Shown piece after piece: positions 46,930 to 57,405 of a stretch of DNA of 64,000 nt. The notes beneath the pieces are model-generated. The model had not been told where the DNA came from and made no database searches. It saw only the letters and a program-made list of their open reading frames with translations. The first letter of the stretch is position 1. Each line of letters starts with the position of its first letter. The position numbers and the translations under genes are program-made. The stretch comes from Rhodococcus opacus (lineage in GTDB: Bacteria; Actinomycetota; Actinomycetes; Mycobacteriales; Mycobacteriaceae), in NCBI RefSeq assembly GCF_012396235.1, contig NZ_JAAXPA010000005.1, positions 285,781 to 349,780 on the forward strand, written 5' to 3'.

Positions 46930-48219
46930 TCATGCGTGCCTGCCGGTGGTGTCGGCGCGGATGCCGGCCTCGAGGGCGATCGCGCCCGCCTCGCCTCGGG
47001 ACGCCACCCCGAGCTTCTTCAGCACACCCGCGACATGGAATTTGACCGTGCTCTCGCTGATACCGAGACTGTCGGCGATCGCCTTGTTCCGCTTTCCCGT
47101 CGCGAGGTGACCCAGGACCTCGAGTTCGCGGGGGTTGAGGTCGCCGAGTTGCTGTTCGTCCGGTCGCGCCATCGGTAGGTCGAGTGGGATCGCGACGGCC
47201 ACCCGGGAGCCCCACCCGTCGACCGACTCGACGTCTATCCGGCCACCGAGTGTGTGCACCCGGCCGGAGAGTTGCCGCACCAGCGCGTCGGTGTCGAGAC
47301 CACCGTCGCCGTCGTCGCGGACCTCGACGAGGAGGTTCGCGCCGTCGCAGTCCCAGGCGATGCGGATTCGCTCCAGGGCGGCCTGCGCCGCGAACGCCAG
47401 GACGGCGCTCCGCACGACGGCCCGCGCCGCGCTCGCGACCTCGCCGGGCAGCGCGCGACCGTCCACCGGCGGATCGACGTAGTCGACGCGCACGGGCCGG
47501 TGCTGGAGCAGCGGCCGCAGTTCGCCCTGCAGCCGGGCGAACGCGGTGGTGACGGCTTCTTCCGCGAGGTTGCGGTCGGACTCGCCCGCGGAACGCAGGG
47601 TCACCAGCGCCGCGGACGCCGTCTCGCTCGCCGTGATCCGCGACCGGCGGTCGTCGAGGTCCTTGGATCGCAGCGTCGACAGGATCGATTCGAGCGTCGC
47701 CGCGTGCAGGTCCGTCAGCTCCACGATGGTCCTGGCCCGTTCGCTCGACGCCGCCCGTGACTCCGCCAGGTACGCGGGGCTCGCCTGCGCCACCTGATGC
47801 CGGATCGACACGGCGACGACGCCGAAGGCGCCGGCCACCAGCGGGACCTCACGAATGCGTTGCCGCGGCTTCGGGAGAACGAGGAGAAGGGTGTCCGTCG
47901 CGTCCAGCAGCGCCCACACCTTCCGCTTCACGCCGGCAATCACGGTCTGGTCGTCGAACGGGGTGCCTTCCGTCAGGCGGGTGCGCAACGCCTCCAGTTC
48001 GGCGATGGTGACGCGTTCGACCACCGACGGATCGCCGCTGACCTTGCGGGGGCGTCCCGTGCATTCCCGGGTGAAGATCACCAGCGCGGTGTGCGGCCAG
48101 ATGTCGGCGAGGAACTTGGAGAAGCGGACGGCGATGTCGGGCAGCGGACCGTCGATGACGTCCCGCATGGAACCGAGAACATCTGCAGGGGACACAGAAG
48201 TCGAGCTGGGAAGAACCAC
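46930..48219 (-). CDS. LuxR-type regulator with histidine-kinase-like ATPase domain
   Basis: A 429-aa cytoplasmic protein. The N-terminal 150 residues resemble a sensory domain. A helical stretch follows (about 150-230), then an HATPase-like domain (about 255-350: Asp-rich VEVRDDGDGG, then GGRIDVESVDGWGSRVAVAIP). The C-terminus (about 365-425) is a LuxR HTH (LNPRELEVLGHLATGKRNKAIA). No phospho-acceptor His or receiver is evident. It may bind ATP as part of an input module. GTG 48219 or ATG 48168 may be the start. It converges on fdhD, but whether it regulates that locus is unknown. Confidence 0.82.
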   Translation of the reverse strand: MVLPSSTSVSPADVLGSMRDVIDGPLPDIAVRFSKFLADIWPHTALVIFTRECTGRPRKVSGDPSVVERVTIAELEALRTRLTEGTPFDDQTVIAGVKRKVWALLDATDTLLLVLPKPRQRIREVPLVAGAFGVVAVSIRHQVAQASPAYLAESRAASSERARTIVELTDLHAATLESILSTLRSKDLDDRRSRITASETASAALVTLRSAGESDRNLAEEAVTTAFARLQGELRPLLQHRPVRVDYVDPPVDGRALPGEVASAARAVVRSAVLAFAAQAALERIRIAWDCDGANLLVEVRDDGDGGLDTDALVRQLSGRVHTLGGRIDVESVDGWGSRVAVAIPLDLPMARPDEQQLGDLNPRELEVLGHLATGKRNKAIADSLGISESTVKFHVAGVLKKLGVASRGEAGAIALEAGIRADTTGRHA

Positions 48220-48269
48220 GTGTCGAGCCTATCCGCGCAGGCGGCGAACACCGGGCCTGGGCCGTCCGC

Positions 48270-48761
48270 TCACGATGCCGGTTCGGCCCGGGCGGCGTCG
48301 ACGACGTCGGACCGGACGAGCCCCAGCGATTCCAGTGCCCGCGCCGCGGTGCCGTGCGTGATGGTGGCGACGGCTGCGACGATGTCGGCTCCGACGATCG
48401 GTCGCCGTTCCGACTTCGCGAGCGCCACCGCATTTCGGAACGCGGCCTGGGCCGGTTCGGTCAGCCGCAGTGGCCCGGTGCGGGGGCGGCTCAGTGCGCT
48501 GGTGGCGACGCGCGCGTCCGTCATGCCTGCCGCCGCGAGGGCTTCCCCGTGTACGCGAATGACCTCCTCGCGCAGTGCGTCCCGGTTCGATCCGAGATGC
48601 TCGAACACCCGGCGTGCCGTACCGTCCGGCAGCGCGAACGAGGCGAGCAGCAGGTGCTCGAGGCCCGGCTCCCGGTCGCCCAGCCGGTCGGCTTCGGCCT
48701 CCGTTTCGGAGAACAGCGTCTTCATCGTCCGCATGTCGCGCCATGCCCGGGTGAACTTCAT
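48270..48761 (-). CDS. Clp N-terminal domain protein
   Basis: A 163-aa protein with two Clp-N repeats (about residues 15-65, EPGLEHLLLASFALPDGTA, and about 90-145, RLTEPAQAAFRNAVALAKSE). It has no AAA+ module, so it is not an unfoldase. Such proteins may act as adaptors or stress sensors. Its start overlaps the stop of a small HTH gene (48758-48761, ATGA). Confidence 0.82.
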   Translation of the reverse strand: MKFTRAWRDMRTMKTLFSETEAEADRLGDREPGLEHLLLASFALPDGTARRVFEHLGSNRDALREEVIRVHGEALAAAGMTDARVATSALSRPRTGPLRLTEPAQAAFRNAVALAKSERRPIVGADIVAAVATITHGTAARALESLGLVRSDVVDAARAEPAS

Positions 48762-48973
48762 CGTGTGCCCCTCGTCTTCGTGTCGGAGGATCGTCCGGGG
48801 CCGAGGCGTTTGTGCGCCGCCTGACCCGAGACGCCGAGAGCCTGACCGATGTCCGCCCAGGTCCAGCCGGCGGACAGTGCGTGTGCGACGGCGTCACGCT
48901 CGAGCTGATCGGCCTGACGCCGCAGCGCGACGACGGCAGCGAAAGCGGTCGCCGGGTTCGGATCGTCACTCAC
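48758..48973 (-). CDS. small helix-turn-helix protein
   Basis: A 71-aa protein whose second half is an HTH (WTWADIGQALGVSGQAAHKRL). It is co-transcribed with the Clp-N gene. A perfect palindrome begins 4 bp upstream of its start codon (48977), the expected place for autorepression. Small HTH plus Clp-N pairs are common in actinobacteria; their cellular role is not established to my knowledge. Confidence 0.8.
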   Translation of the reverse strand: MSDDPNPATAFAAVVALRRQADQLERDAVAHALSAGWTWADIGQALGVSGQAAHKRLGPGRSSDTKTRGTR

Positions 48974-48976
48974 ACT

Positions 48977-49018
48977 ATCAACTTAAGTTGATGATCCGGA
49001 TCCGTCAACCTTTGTTGA
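48977..49018. promoter_or_regulatory. twin operators for the HTH/Clp-N operon
   Basis: ATCAACTTAAGTTGAT (48977-48992) is a perfect 16-bp palindrome. A second site, TCAAC-N4-GTTGA, lies at 49005-49018. Both share TCAAC-N4-GTTGA and abut the start of the small HTH gene, so they are probably its binding sites. Confidence 0.65.
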
Positions 49019-49032
49019 TGGGTCGTCCGGCT

Positions 49033-49803
49033 TCAGAGCGCGGCGTTTTTGTCGAACTCGGTGCCGAGTTCCTTTGCCACGCGCTTGAGTAGCGGCACGA
49101 TGTGGTCGGCCGACTCGAGGGTGACCCGGGCCGCGGGGCCGGAGACGGAGATGGCAGTGGGGGTCGGAGCGTTCGGCACCGGCACCGAGAAGCAGCGGAC
49201 ACCGATCTCCTGCTCGCCCTCGTCGATCGCGAACCCGCGGTTTCTGCTCAATTCGAGATCGGCGATCAGCATGTCGGGGTCGGTCAGGGAGTTCTCGGTG
49301 TACGTCGTCATGCCGGTCCGGCCGACCAGTGAGCGCACGGCGTCATTCGAGAGTTGCATGAGGATGGCCTTGCCGACGCCGGTGCAGTGCGGGTAGACGC
49401 GTCGGCCGACCTCGGTGAACATGCGCATCGCGTGCTCGGACGGCACCTGTGCGACGTAGACGGCCATGGTGCCGTCGAGGACGGCCATGTTCGCGGTCTC
49501 GCCGGTGCCTCGCACCAGTTCGGACAGGTGCGGCCGTGACCAAGCGCCGATCAGCTGGGTGGCGCTCTCGCCGAGGCGAATGAGCTTGGGCCCGAGCGCG
49601 TACCGCCGGGTCGGTAGCTGCCGCACGTATCCGCGGTTCATCAGTGTGCGGATGAGCCGGTGGATGGTCGGGAGGGGGAGTCCGGCCAGGTCGGCGAGTT
49701 CGCTGACCCCGATGGACCCGCCGGCGCTCGCCATGATCTCGAGTATGTCGAATGCGCGCTCGACCGACTGCACGCCGCCGGCCGGACTCTGACCGTTCGT
49801 CAT
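49033..49803 (-). CDS. IclR-family regulator of the allantoin/glyoxylate locus
   Basis: A 256-aa IclR protein: winged HTH at about residues 10-62 (GVSELADLAGLPLPTIHRLI) and an effector domain (GKAILMQL; VRCFSVPVP). ATG 49803 follows GGAGACAGAC; ATG 49815 is a weaker alternative. It is divergent from a long catabolic operon for allantoin and glyoxylate. E. coli AllR, an IclR protein, is relieved by glyoxylate; a similar role is likely here. IclR-like palindromes occur at 49976 and 61294/61387. Confidence 0.85.
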   Translation of the reverse strand: MTNGQSPAGGVQSVERAFDILEIMASAGGSIGVSELADLAGLPLPTIHRLIRTLMNRGYVRQLPTRRYALGPKLIRLGESATQLIGAWSRPHLSELVRGTGETANMAVLDGTMAVYVAQVPSEHAMRMFTEVGRRVYPHCTGVGKAILMQLSNDAVRSLVGRTGMTTYTENSLTDPDMLIADLELSRNRGFAIDEGEQEIGVRCFSVPVPNAPTPTAISVSGPAARVTLESADHIVPLLKRVAKELGTEFDKNAAL

Positions 49804-49975
49804 GTCTGTCTCCATCCTCTGACTGCCCGAGAGCCCCCACATTCTTTCCGTCAGACGGAAAGGGCGCTCCGTATGACGATAGCGCGGGCGCGGCGGATCG
49901 CGACGATTCCTTCGCTACATCGGTTGACAAACCTCGGTGTGACGGCGTTCACTATATCGAGATACGAAATACAAC

Positions 49976-49990
49976 TTCCATAATATGGAA
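49976..49990. promoter_or_regulatory. IclR-type palindrome
   Basis: TTCCATAATATGGAA, a perfect 15-bp palindrome in the divergent region between the IclR gene and the operon starting at 50017. TTCC/GGAA half-sites also occur before the allantoin permease gene (61294-61310, 61387-61401), suggesting one regulon. Confidence 0.6.
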
Positions 49991-50016
49991 AACACCAAGC
50001 CCCGAGGGAGGGCCCC

Positions 50017-51450
50017 GTGTCTGAAGTCGAAATCGCTGCGAAACCCACAAAGCAGCGTTGGTACAGATCACTTTTCGTCCAGGTCCTGATCGGAATTGCC
50101 CTGGGCATCGCCACCGGAATCCTGTTTCCGGAGTTCTCCCATCACCTGGCGCCGCTGGGTGAGGGCTTCATCAAGCTGATCAAAATGGTCGTGTCCCCGC
50201 TGATCTTCCTGGTGATCGTCACCGGCATCGCCAAAGTCGGCAGCATGAAAGCGCTCGGAAAGATCGGCGGCAAGGCGCTGCTCTGGTTCACGGCCGCGAC
50301 GACCTTCGCGCTCGGGCTCGGCCTGCTCGTCGGAAACCTCGTCAAGCCGGGTAGCGGGCTCAACATCGACCCGGCCACGCTGGACACCAGCGCCCTGGAC
50401 GAGAAGACGCAGGGCGGCCACCTGCCGGGTGGCGTCGAGTTCGTCATGCACATCATCCCGACCAGCGTGTTCGATGCGTTCGCACAGAACAACCTGCTGC
50501 AGGTGCTGCTGTTCGCGATCCTGTTCGGTGTCGCGCTCGCGTCCTTCAGCGAATCGGCTCCGCCGATCCTGATGGATGTGATCGACCAGACGCTGCACGT
50601 CATCTTCCGCATCGTCGGCTACATCATGTACCTGGCACCGCTCGGTGCGTTCGGTGCGATGGCCTTCACCGTCGGCAACTACGGCGCCGGCTCGCTGAAG
50701 TCCTTCGGAGTACTCATCCTGGCGTGCTACGGCGCTGCACTGGTCTTCATCGTCGTCCTGTCGATCGTGGTCAAGCTGATCACCGGAGTGAACGCGTGGA
50801 AGTTCATCAAGTACTGCCGCGAAGAATTCATGCTCGCCCTGGGCACCGGATCGTCCGAGGCGGTCATGCCCCGCATCATCAAGAAGTTGGACAACGCGGG
50901 ATGTGACCGCGCCGTCGTCGGTCTGGTGATCCCTACCGGCTACTCGTTCAACCTCGACGGAGCCGCGATCTACCTGTCGCTGGCGATGATGTTCCTGGCG
51001 CAGGCGGTCGGGGTGGACCTCGGCTTCGGCGAGCAGCTCGCGATCATGGGCATCCTCATTCTCAGCTCCAAAGGTATGGCGGGTGTGCCGGGGTCGGCCT
51101 TCGTCGCCCTGTCCGCGACCGCTGCCGCGATCGGCGCGTTCCCCGTGGCCGCCGTCGCGTTGCTGCTCGGCGCCGACCGGCTCATGGACTCCATGCGCGT
51201 ATTCACGAACCTGCTCGGTAACTGCCTCGCCACGTTCGTGGTCGCGAACTGGGAGGGCATGCTCGACAAGGACAAGATGCGAGCGGTTCTCGACGGGAAG
51301 GTCACACCCGACGACCCGGACGACGTCACCATCCACCCGCACCCGGGGCACGAACACCTCCAGGACGGCCCGGCACGGCCGGCGATCGAGAGGCGCGAAG
51401 CGCTGACCACGAACGGGGCCTCGGAAGGAACGGTGAACCACCATGCCTGA
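50017..51450 (+). CDS. dicarboxylate/amino acid:cation symporter (DAACS family)
   Basis: A 477-aa carrier of the GltP/DctA family with 8-9 membrane segments, the GYSFNLDGAAIY motif (Na+/substrate site) and the KGMAGVPGSAFV hairpin. The C-terminal 60 residues are charged and cytoplasmic. It would import a C4-dicarboxylate, glutamate or a related organic anion with cations. GTG start 50017 after GAGGGAGG. As first gene of the purine-degradation operon it may carry an intermediate such as a carboxylated ureide, but this is conjecture. Confidence 0.88.
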   Translation: MSEVEIAAKPTKQRWYRSLFVQVLIGIALGIATGILFPEFSHHLAPLGEGFIKLIKMVVSPLIFLVIVTGIAKVGSMKALGKIGGKALLWFTAATTFALGLGLLVGNLVKPGSGLNIDPATLDTSALDEKTQGGHLPGGVEFVMHIIPTSVFDAFAQNNLLQVLLFAILFGVALASFSESAPPILMDVIDQTLHVIFRIVGYIMYLAPLGAFGAMAFTVGNYGAGSLKSFGVLILACYGAALVFIVVLSIVVKLITGVNAWKFIKYCREEFMLALGTGSSEAVMPRIIKKLDNAGCDRAVVGLVIPTGYSFNLDGAAIYLSLAMMFLAQAVGVDLGFGEQLAIMGILILSSKGMAGVPGSAFVALSATAAAIGAFPVAAVALLLGADRLMDSMRVFTNLLGNCLATFVVANWEGMLDKDKMRAVLDGKVTPDDPDDVTIHPHPGHEHLQDGPARPAIERREALTTNGASEGTVNHHA

Positions 51451-52225
51451 CACCCAGCCCACCGTCGCAGTGCTCGGCACCTGGGGTTACTACGGACTCC
51501 TCGACGACGCCGAGCAGGTTCGGGTCGACACCCCGTACGGTCCGACGTCGGACAGCATCGTCCTCGGGTCGTCAGGGGGCCGCCGGCTCGCCTACCTGAC
51601 CCGCACCGGACGGCACCGCGACATCCCGCCCCACCGCATCAATGCTCGCGCGAACATTTGGGCCCTGCACAGCCTGGGCGTGCGCACGATCCTCGCGCCC
51701 ACCCCGTCCGGCTCGCTGCGACCGGCGATCGGCGTCGGCTCGGTCGTCGTGCCCGACCAGCTCGTCGACCGCACCTGCCGCACCGACGACACCTTCCACG
51801 ACGACGACGTCCACGTGTCCTTCGCGGAGCCGTTCTGCGTCCGCGGACGCCAGGCGGCGGTCTCGACGCTCCGCAGGAGCGGATGGGTGGTCAACGACGG
51901 CGGCGTGATGGTGGCGATCCGCGGTCCCCGATACTCGACCCGCGCCGAATCACGCTGGTACGCGGCCCAGGGATGGGACCTGATCAGCATGACCCCGTAC
52001 CCGGAGGCGGCGCTGGCCCGTGAACTGGGCATGTCCTACACCTGCATCGCCCTGGTCACCGATCACGACGTCATCAGCGACACCCCGTGGCCGGTCACCC
52101 AGGACCTGGTGCGCGAAGAACTCGACGCCAACACCAAACGACTACGCGAAGCGCTGCTTCAGGTAGCGATCGAACTGGCAGGCAAGCCCGAACCGGCGAC
52201 ACCTGCCCACGGAAGAAGGAGCTGA
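51443..52225 (+). CDS. nucleoside phosphorylase (MTAP/PNP family)-like protein
   Basis: A 260-aa protein resembling 5'-methylthioadenosine/purine nucleoside phosphorylases: phosphate-site strand RTGRHRDIPPHRINARAN, VRGPRYSTRAES and the base-site region ISMTPYPEAALAREL. In MTAP the last block normally carries an Asn before Met-Thr; here it is Ser. It overlaps the symporter gene by 8 bp and precedes ureide genes. It may release a purine base from a nucleoside, supplying the allantoin pathway; the substrate is uncertain. Confidence 0.78.
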   Translation: MPDTQPTVAVLGTWGYYGLLDDAEQVRVDTPYGPTSDSIVLGSSGGRRLAYLTRTGRHRDIPPHRINARANIWALHSLGVRTILAPTPSGSLRPAIGVGSVVVPDQLVDRTCRTDDTFHDDDVHVSFAEPFCVRGRQAAVSTLRRSGWVVNDGGVMVAIRGPRYSTRAESRWYAAQGWDLISMTPYPEAALARELGMSYTCIALVTDHDVISDTPWPVTQDLVREELDANTKRLREALLQVAIELAGKPEPATPAHGRRS

Positions 52226-52229
52226 CACG

Positions 52230-52637
52230 ATGGCCGAATTGTTCTGCAACGGGGGAGCGATGCGTGGCGGAAACCTGCATCACAACGTGTCCGCGCACAC
52301 GTTCCTCGGCACGGTCCGGACCGCACCGAAGTACCGATTCTTCTCCGTACGTGACGAATTCCCCGCGCTACTGCTGGCGGAGGCCGGGGGAGCCTCGATC
52401 GAGGGCGAGCTCTACGACGTGCCGATCGGCGACATTCGCACCGACTTCCTCCCCGAGGAGCCCGAGGAACTCGAGCTCACCGTGATCGAACTGTCCGACG
52501 GCCGTTCGGTTCTGGCGGTAGGTCTGCGACCGGGCCTCCTCGAGAGCAGAGCCGGCGAGCTCACCGAGATCACCGATCACGGCGGCTGGCGACGCTATCG
52601 CGGCCTGCCCGAGCCCGACAACACCACAGTCTCCTGA
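52230..52637 (+). CDS. stand-alone allophanate-hydrolase C-domain-like protein
   Basis: A 135-aa protein similar in pattern to the C-terminal domain of allophanate hydrolase (AtzF/DUR1,2) and gamma-glutamylcyclotransferase-like folds: an N-terminal LFCNGGAMRGGNLHHN loop, YRFFSVRDEFPAL, then GGASIEGELYDVP. The amidase domain normally fused to it is absent from the window. It lies 4 bp after the phosphorylase-like gene. In AtzF this domain converts N-carboxycarbamate. Here it might handle a ureide, possibly ureidoglycolate, since no ureidoglycolate lyase is seen. Confidence 0.65.
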   Translation: MAELFCNGGAMRGGNLHHNVSAHTFLGTVRTAPKYRFFSVRDEFPALLLAEAGGASIEGELYDVPIGDIRTDFLPEEPEELELTVIELSDGRSVLAVGLRPGLLESRAGELTEITDHGGWRRYRGLPEPDNTTVS

Positions 52638-52663
52638 ACACCCGGAAAGTGAAAGAACAACCG

Positions 52664-53485
52664 ATGGATGCCTTGGCCTACACTTTGAACTGCTCGATCC
52701 TGCTCACCGACGTGCCACTCCTGCAGCGCCCGCAGGCTGCCCGCGACGCCGGGTTCGACGCCGTCGAATTCTGGTGGCCCTTCGACACCGCCGTACCGCG
52801 GGACAGCGACGTCGACGCGTTCGTGGCCGCGATCGGGAACGCCGGAGTGCAGCTCACCGGGTTGAACTTCGCGGCGGGCGACATGCCGGCGGGGGACCGC
52901 GGACTGCTGTCCGACCCGGCGCAGGTCTCGGCGTTCCGCGACAACATCGACATCACCATCGGAATCGGAGAACGACTGGGCACCAAAGCTTTCAACGCCC
53001 TGCACGGTAATCGTATCGACGGCACGGATCCGAAGATTCAGGACGACACGGCCGCCGAGAACCTCGCCCAGGCGGGCAAGGCGGCGGACCGCATCGGTGC
53101 GGTCGTGCTCGTCGAACCGGTCAGCGGCACGCCGGCGTACCCGTTGAAGAGCGCGGCCGAGGCGATCGCCGTGATCGACCGGGTGAAGGCCGAGCACGGT
53201 GTCGACTCGCTCCGGCTCCTCGCGGACCTCTACCACCTCGAGGTCAACGGCGACGACGTCGGCGCCGCGATCGACGCGTACGCCGACCGCATCGGGCACG
53301 TCCAGATCGCGGATGCTCCGGGACGCGGAGAACCCGGCACCGGAACGCTCGACATCGACGGCTACCTGAAGAGGCTCGCCGGACACGGCTACCGCGGATA
53401 TGTCGGGCTCGAATACAAGTCCACCCGGCCGGACACCTTCGACTGGTTGCCCCGCGAACAGCGCGCGTCCCGCGCCGCCCACTGA
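52664..53485 (+). CDS. hyi: hydroxypyruvate isomerase
   Basis: A 273-aa TIM-barrel isomerase of the Hyi/xylose isomerase-like family. Features: AYTLNCSILLTDVP, AGFDAVEFWWPF, metal/substrate residues in VVLVEPVS, ADLYHLEVNGDD and VGLEYKS. It interconverts hydroxypyruvate and tartronate semialdehyde. It lies in the order hyi, reductase, gcl, glycerate kinase, the classical glyoxylate-to-glycerate module. ATG 52664 gives family length; a GTG at 52649 is possible. Confidence 0.9.
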   Translation: MDALAYTLNCSILLTDVPLLQRPQAARDAGFDAVEFWWPFDTAVPRDSDVDAFVAAIGNAGVQLTGLNFAAGDMPAGDRGLLSDPAQVSAFRDNIDITIGIGERLGTKAFNALHGNRIDGTDPKIQDDTAAENLAQAGKAADRIGAVVLVEPVSGTPAYPLKSAAEAIAVIDRVKAEHGVDSLRLLADLYHLEVNGDDVGAAIDAYADRIGHVQIADAPGRGEPGTGTLDIDGYLKRLAGHGYRGYVGLEYKSTRPDTFDWLPREQRASRAAH

Positions 53486-53518
53486 CACACACCACTTTCG
53501 ACGGAATCGAGGAGACTC

Positions 53519-54403
53519 GTGAGCACTATCGCATTCATCGGACTCGGAATCATGGGTAGCCCCATGGCCGTTCATCTCGCCAAGGCCGGCCACCGGGTGG
53601 TCGGATACAACCGCTCGCCCGAGCGCACCGCGGCACTCGTCGAAGCCGGCGGCACCGCAGCGGACTCCATCGCCAAGGCAGTCGCCGGCGCCGACGTCGT
53701 GGCCGTGATGGTCCCCGACTCGCCCGACGTGCAGGCCGTACTCGCCGGTGAGGACGGAGTCTTCGAGCACGCCCCGGCAGGCGCTCTGATCATCGACTTC
53801 TCCAGCATCCGGCCCGACGTCACCACCGCACTCGCCGCGCAGGCGGCCGAGCGTGGATTCCGGCTGATCGACGCCCCGGTATCGGGTGGCGAGGCCGGGG
53901 CGGTCAACGCCGCACTGTCGATCATGGTCGGCGGCGCCTCGGAAGACTTCGAGTCGGCCAGGCCGATCCTCGACGTCGTCGGGAAGACGGTGGTCCACGT
54001 GGGCCCGAACGGATCCGGGCAGACGGTGAAGGCAGCGAACCAGCTGATCGTCGCCGGCAACATTCAGCTGCTCGCCGAGGCGATCATCTTCCTCGAGGCC
54101 TACGGTGTCGACACCGCGGCCGCGGTGGAGGTACTCGGCGGCGGGCTCGCCGGATCGGCCGTCCTGAACCAGAAGGCGCAGAAGATGCTGGACCGGTCGT
54201 TCGAACCCGGATTCCGTATCGACCTGCACCACAAGGATCTCGGCATCGTGACCAGCGCTGCCCGTGAGGCCGGCGTCGTGACACCCCTCGGCGCCGTCGT
54301 CGCCCAGCTGATGGCCTCCGCCCGTGCGAACGGTGATGGTGGCCTGGATCATTCGGGTCTGCTGCGCGGAGTGGAGCGGCTGTCCGGCCGCCCCTCCCAG
54401 TGA
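53519..54403 (+). CDS. glxR: tartronate semialdehyde reductase
   Basis: A 294-aa beta-hydroxyacid dehydrogenase: NAD(P) motif FIGLGIMGSPMAVHLAKAG, substrate loop DAPVSGGEAGA, and catalytic Lys in GQTVKAANQL. It reduces tartronate semialdehyde made by Gcl to D-glycerate. GTG start 53519 after GAGGAGAC. Gene order with hyi and gcl supports GlxR/GarR rather than 3-hydroxyisobutyrate dehydrogenase. Confidence 0.9.
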   Translation: MSTIAFIGLGIMGSPMAVHLAKAGHRVVGYNRSPERTAALVEAGGTAADSIAKAVAGADVVAVMVPDSPDVQAVLAGEDGVFEHAPAGALIIDFSSIRPDVTTALAAQAAERGFRLIDAPVSGGEAGAVNAALSIMVGGASEDFESARPILDVVGKTVVHVGPNGSGQTVKAANQLIVAGNIQLLAEAIIFLEAYGVDTAAAVEVLGGGLAGSAVLNQKAQKMLDRSFEPGFRIDLHHKDLGIVTSAAREAGVVTPLGAVVAQLMASARANGDGGLDHSGLLRGVERLSGRPSQ

Positions 54404-54439
54404 CCCGCCTCAACTCGTAATCCTCGATGGAGAACTGAT

Positions 54440-56245
<1,806 letters not shown>

Positions 56246-56253
56246 GGGGCACC

Positions 56254-57405
56254 GTGACACGTGTACTGGTCGCACCCGACAAGTTCAAGGGGTCTCTCAC
56301 GGCCGCGGAAGTGGCGGACGCCCTCGCCGACGGACTCCTGGCCGGTGATCCGTCCTGGGTGATCGATCGTGTCCCGGTCGCGGACGGCGGCGACGGCACC
56401 GTCGCTGCGGCCGTCGCCGCAGGGTGGTCTCCGGTCACGGTGGCCACCACAGGGCCGACGGGTCGGCCCGTCACCTCGTCCTACGCGGTGCGCGGCTCGA
56501 CCGCTGTCGTCGAACTGGCTTCGGCCGTGGGCTTGGTGCTGCTCCCGGACGGTGTGGCGGACCCCTTGGGTGCCAGTACATTCGGACTCGGCACCGTCGT
56601 CAGGCACGCGCTGGAGGGGGGAGCTCGCGAGATCACCGTCGGTCTCGGGGGCAGCGCGTCAACCGACGGCGGTGCCGGCTTGTTACAGGCCCTCGGCGTG
56701 CGAGTCCTCGACGCCGACGGCAACGAGGTCGCGCGGGGGGGAGCGGCGCTGCGCCGGGCCGCCCGGGTCGACCTGACCGGTCTCCACCCGGCGGCGCGTG
56801 CGGCGCACTTCCGGCTCGCCTGCGACGTCGACAATCCGCTCCTCGGCCCGACCGGGGCCACCGCCGTGTACGCAAGCCAGAAAGGCGCGGCCGCAGAAGA
56901 ACTGGTCGTGCTCGAGGACGCCATGACCCGGTGGGCGCAGGTCGTGCGCGCCGCGACCGGCCGCGACGACAGCCGGGTCGCGGGGGCGGGCGCTGCGGGA
57001 GGCGCGGCGTTCGGCGCGATCTCGGTGCTGGGGGCCGACACCCGGCCCGGCATCGACACGGTCCTCGGGCTCGTCGACTTTCCCGGAAGACTCGCGGGGG
57101 CGGACCTCGTCATCACCGGTGAGGGGTCACTCGACGAGCAGAGCCTCCACGGCAAGGCGCCGATCGGCGTCGCGACCGAGGCGCGCAGGGCCGGAATCCC
57201 CGTCCTCGCCGTATGTGGCCGAAACCTGCTCAGCGACATTCAATTGCACAGCGCCGGTATTTCCGCGGCATACGCGCTCGCGGACCTGGAACCGGACCTT
57301 CATCGATCGATTAGGGATGCGGCGGAACTACTGCGCCGGATCGGCTGCACGATCGCGGCATCGACTGCCGAACTCGCACCACTCAGCACACGAGGAGAAT
57401 CATGA
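56254..57405 (+). CDS. glxK: glycerate kinase (GlxK/GarK type)
   Basis: A 383-aa glycerate kinase type 1: N-terminal APDKFKGSLTAAEVADAL, ADGGDGTVAA, VGLGGSASTDGGAG and the C-terminal TGEGSLDEQSLHGKAPIGVA. It phosphorylates D-glycerate, delivering carbon to glycolysis. GTG start 56254, 8 bp after gcl. The last bases overlap the allantoicase start (57402-57405, ATGA). Confidence 0.92.
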   Translation: MTRVLVAPDKFKGSLTAAEVADALADGLLAGDPSWVIDRVPVADGGDGTVAAAVAAGWSPVTVATTGPTGRPVTSSYAVRGSTAVVELASAVGLVLLPDGVADPLGASTFGLGTVVRHALEGGAREITVGLGGSASTDGGAGLLQALGVRVLDADGNEVARGGAALRRAARVDLTGLHPAARAAHFRLACDVDNPLLGPTGATAVYASQKGAAAEELVVLEDAMTRWAQVVRAATGRDDSRVAGAGAAGGAAFGAISVLGADTRPGIDTVLGLVDFPGRLAGADLVITGEGSLDEQSLHGKAPIGVATEARRAGIPVLAVCGRNLLSDIQLHSAGISAAYALADLEPDLHRSIRDAAELLRRIGCTIAASTAELAPLSTRGES

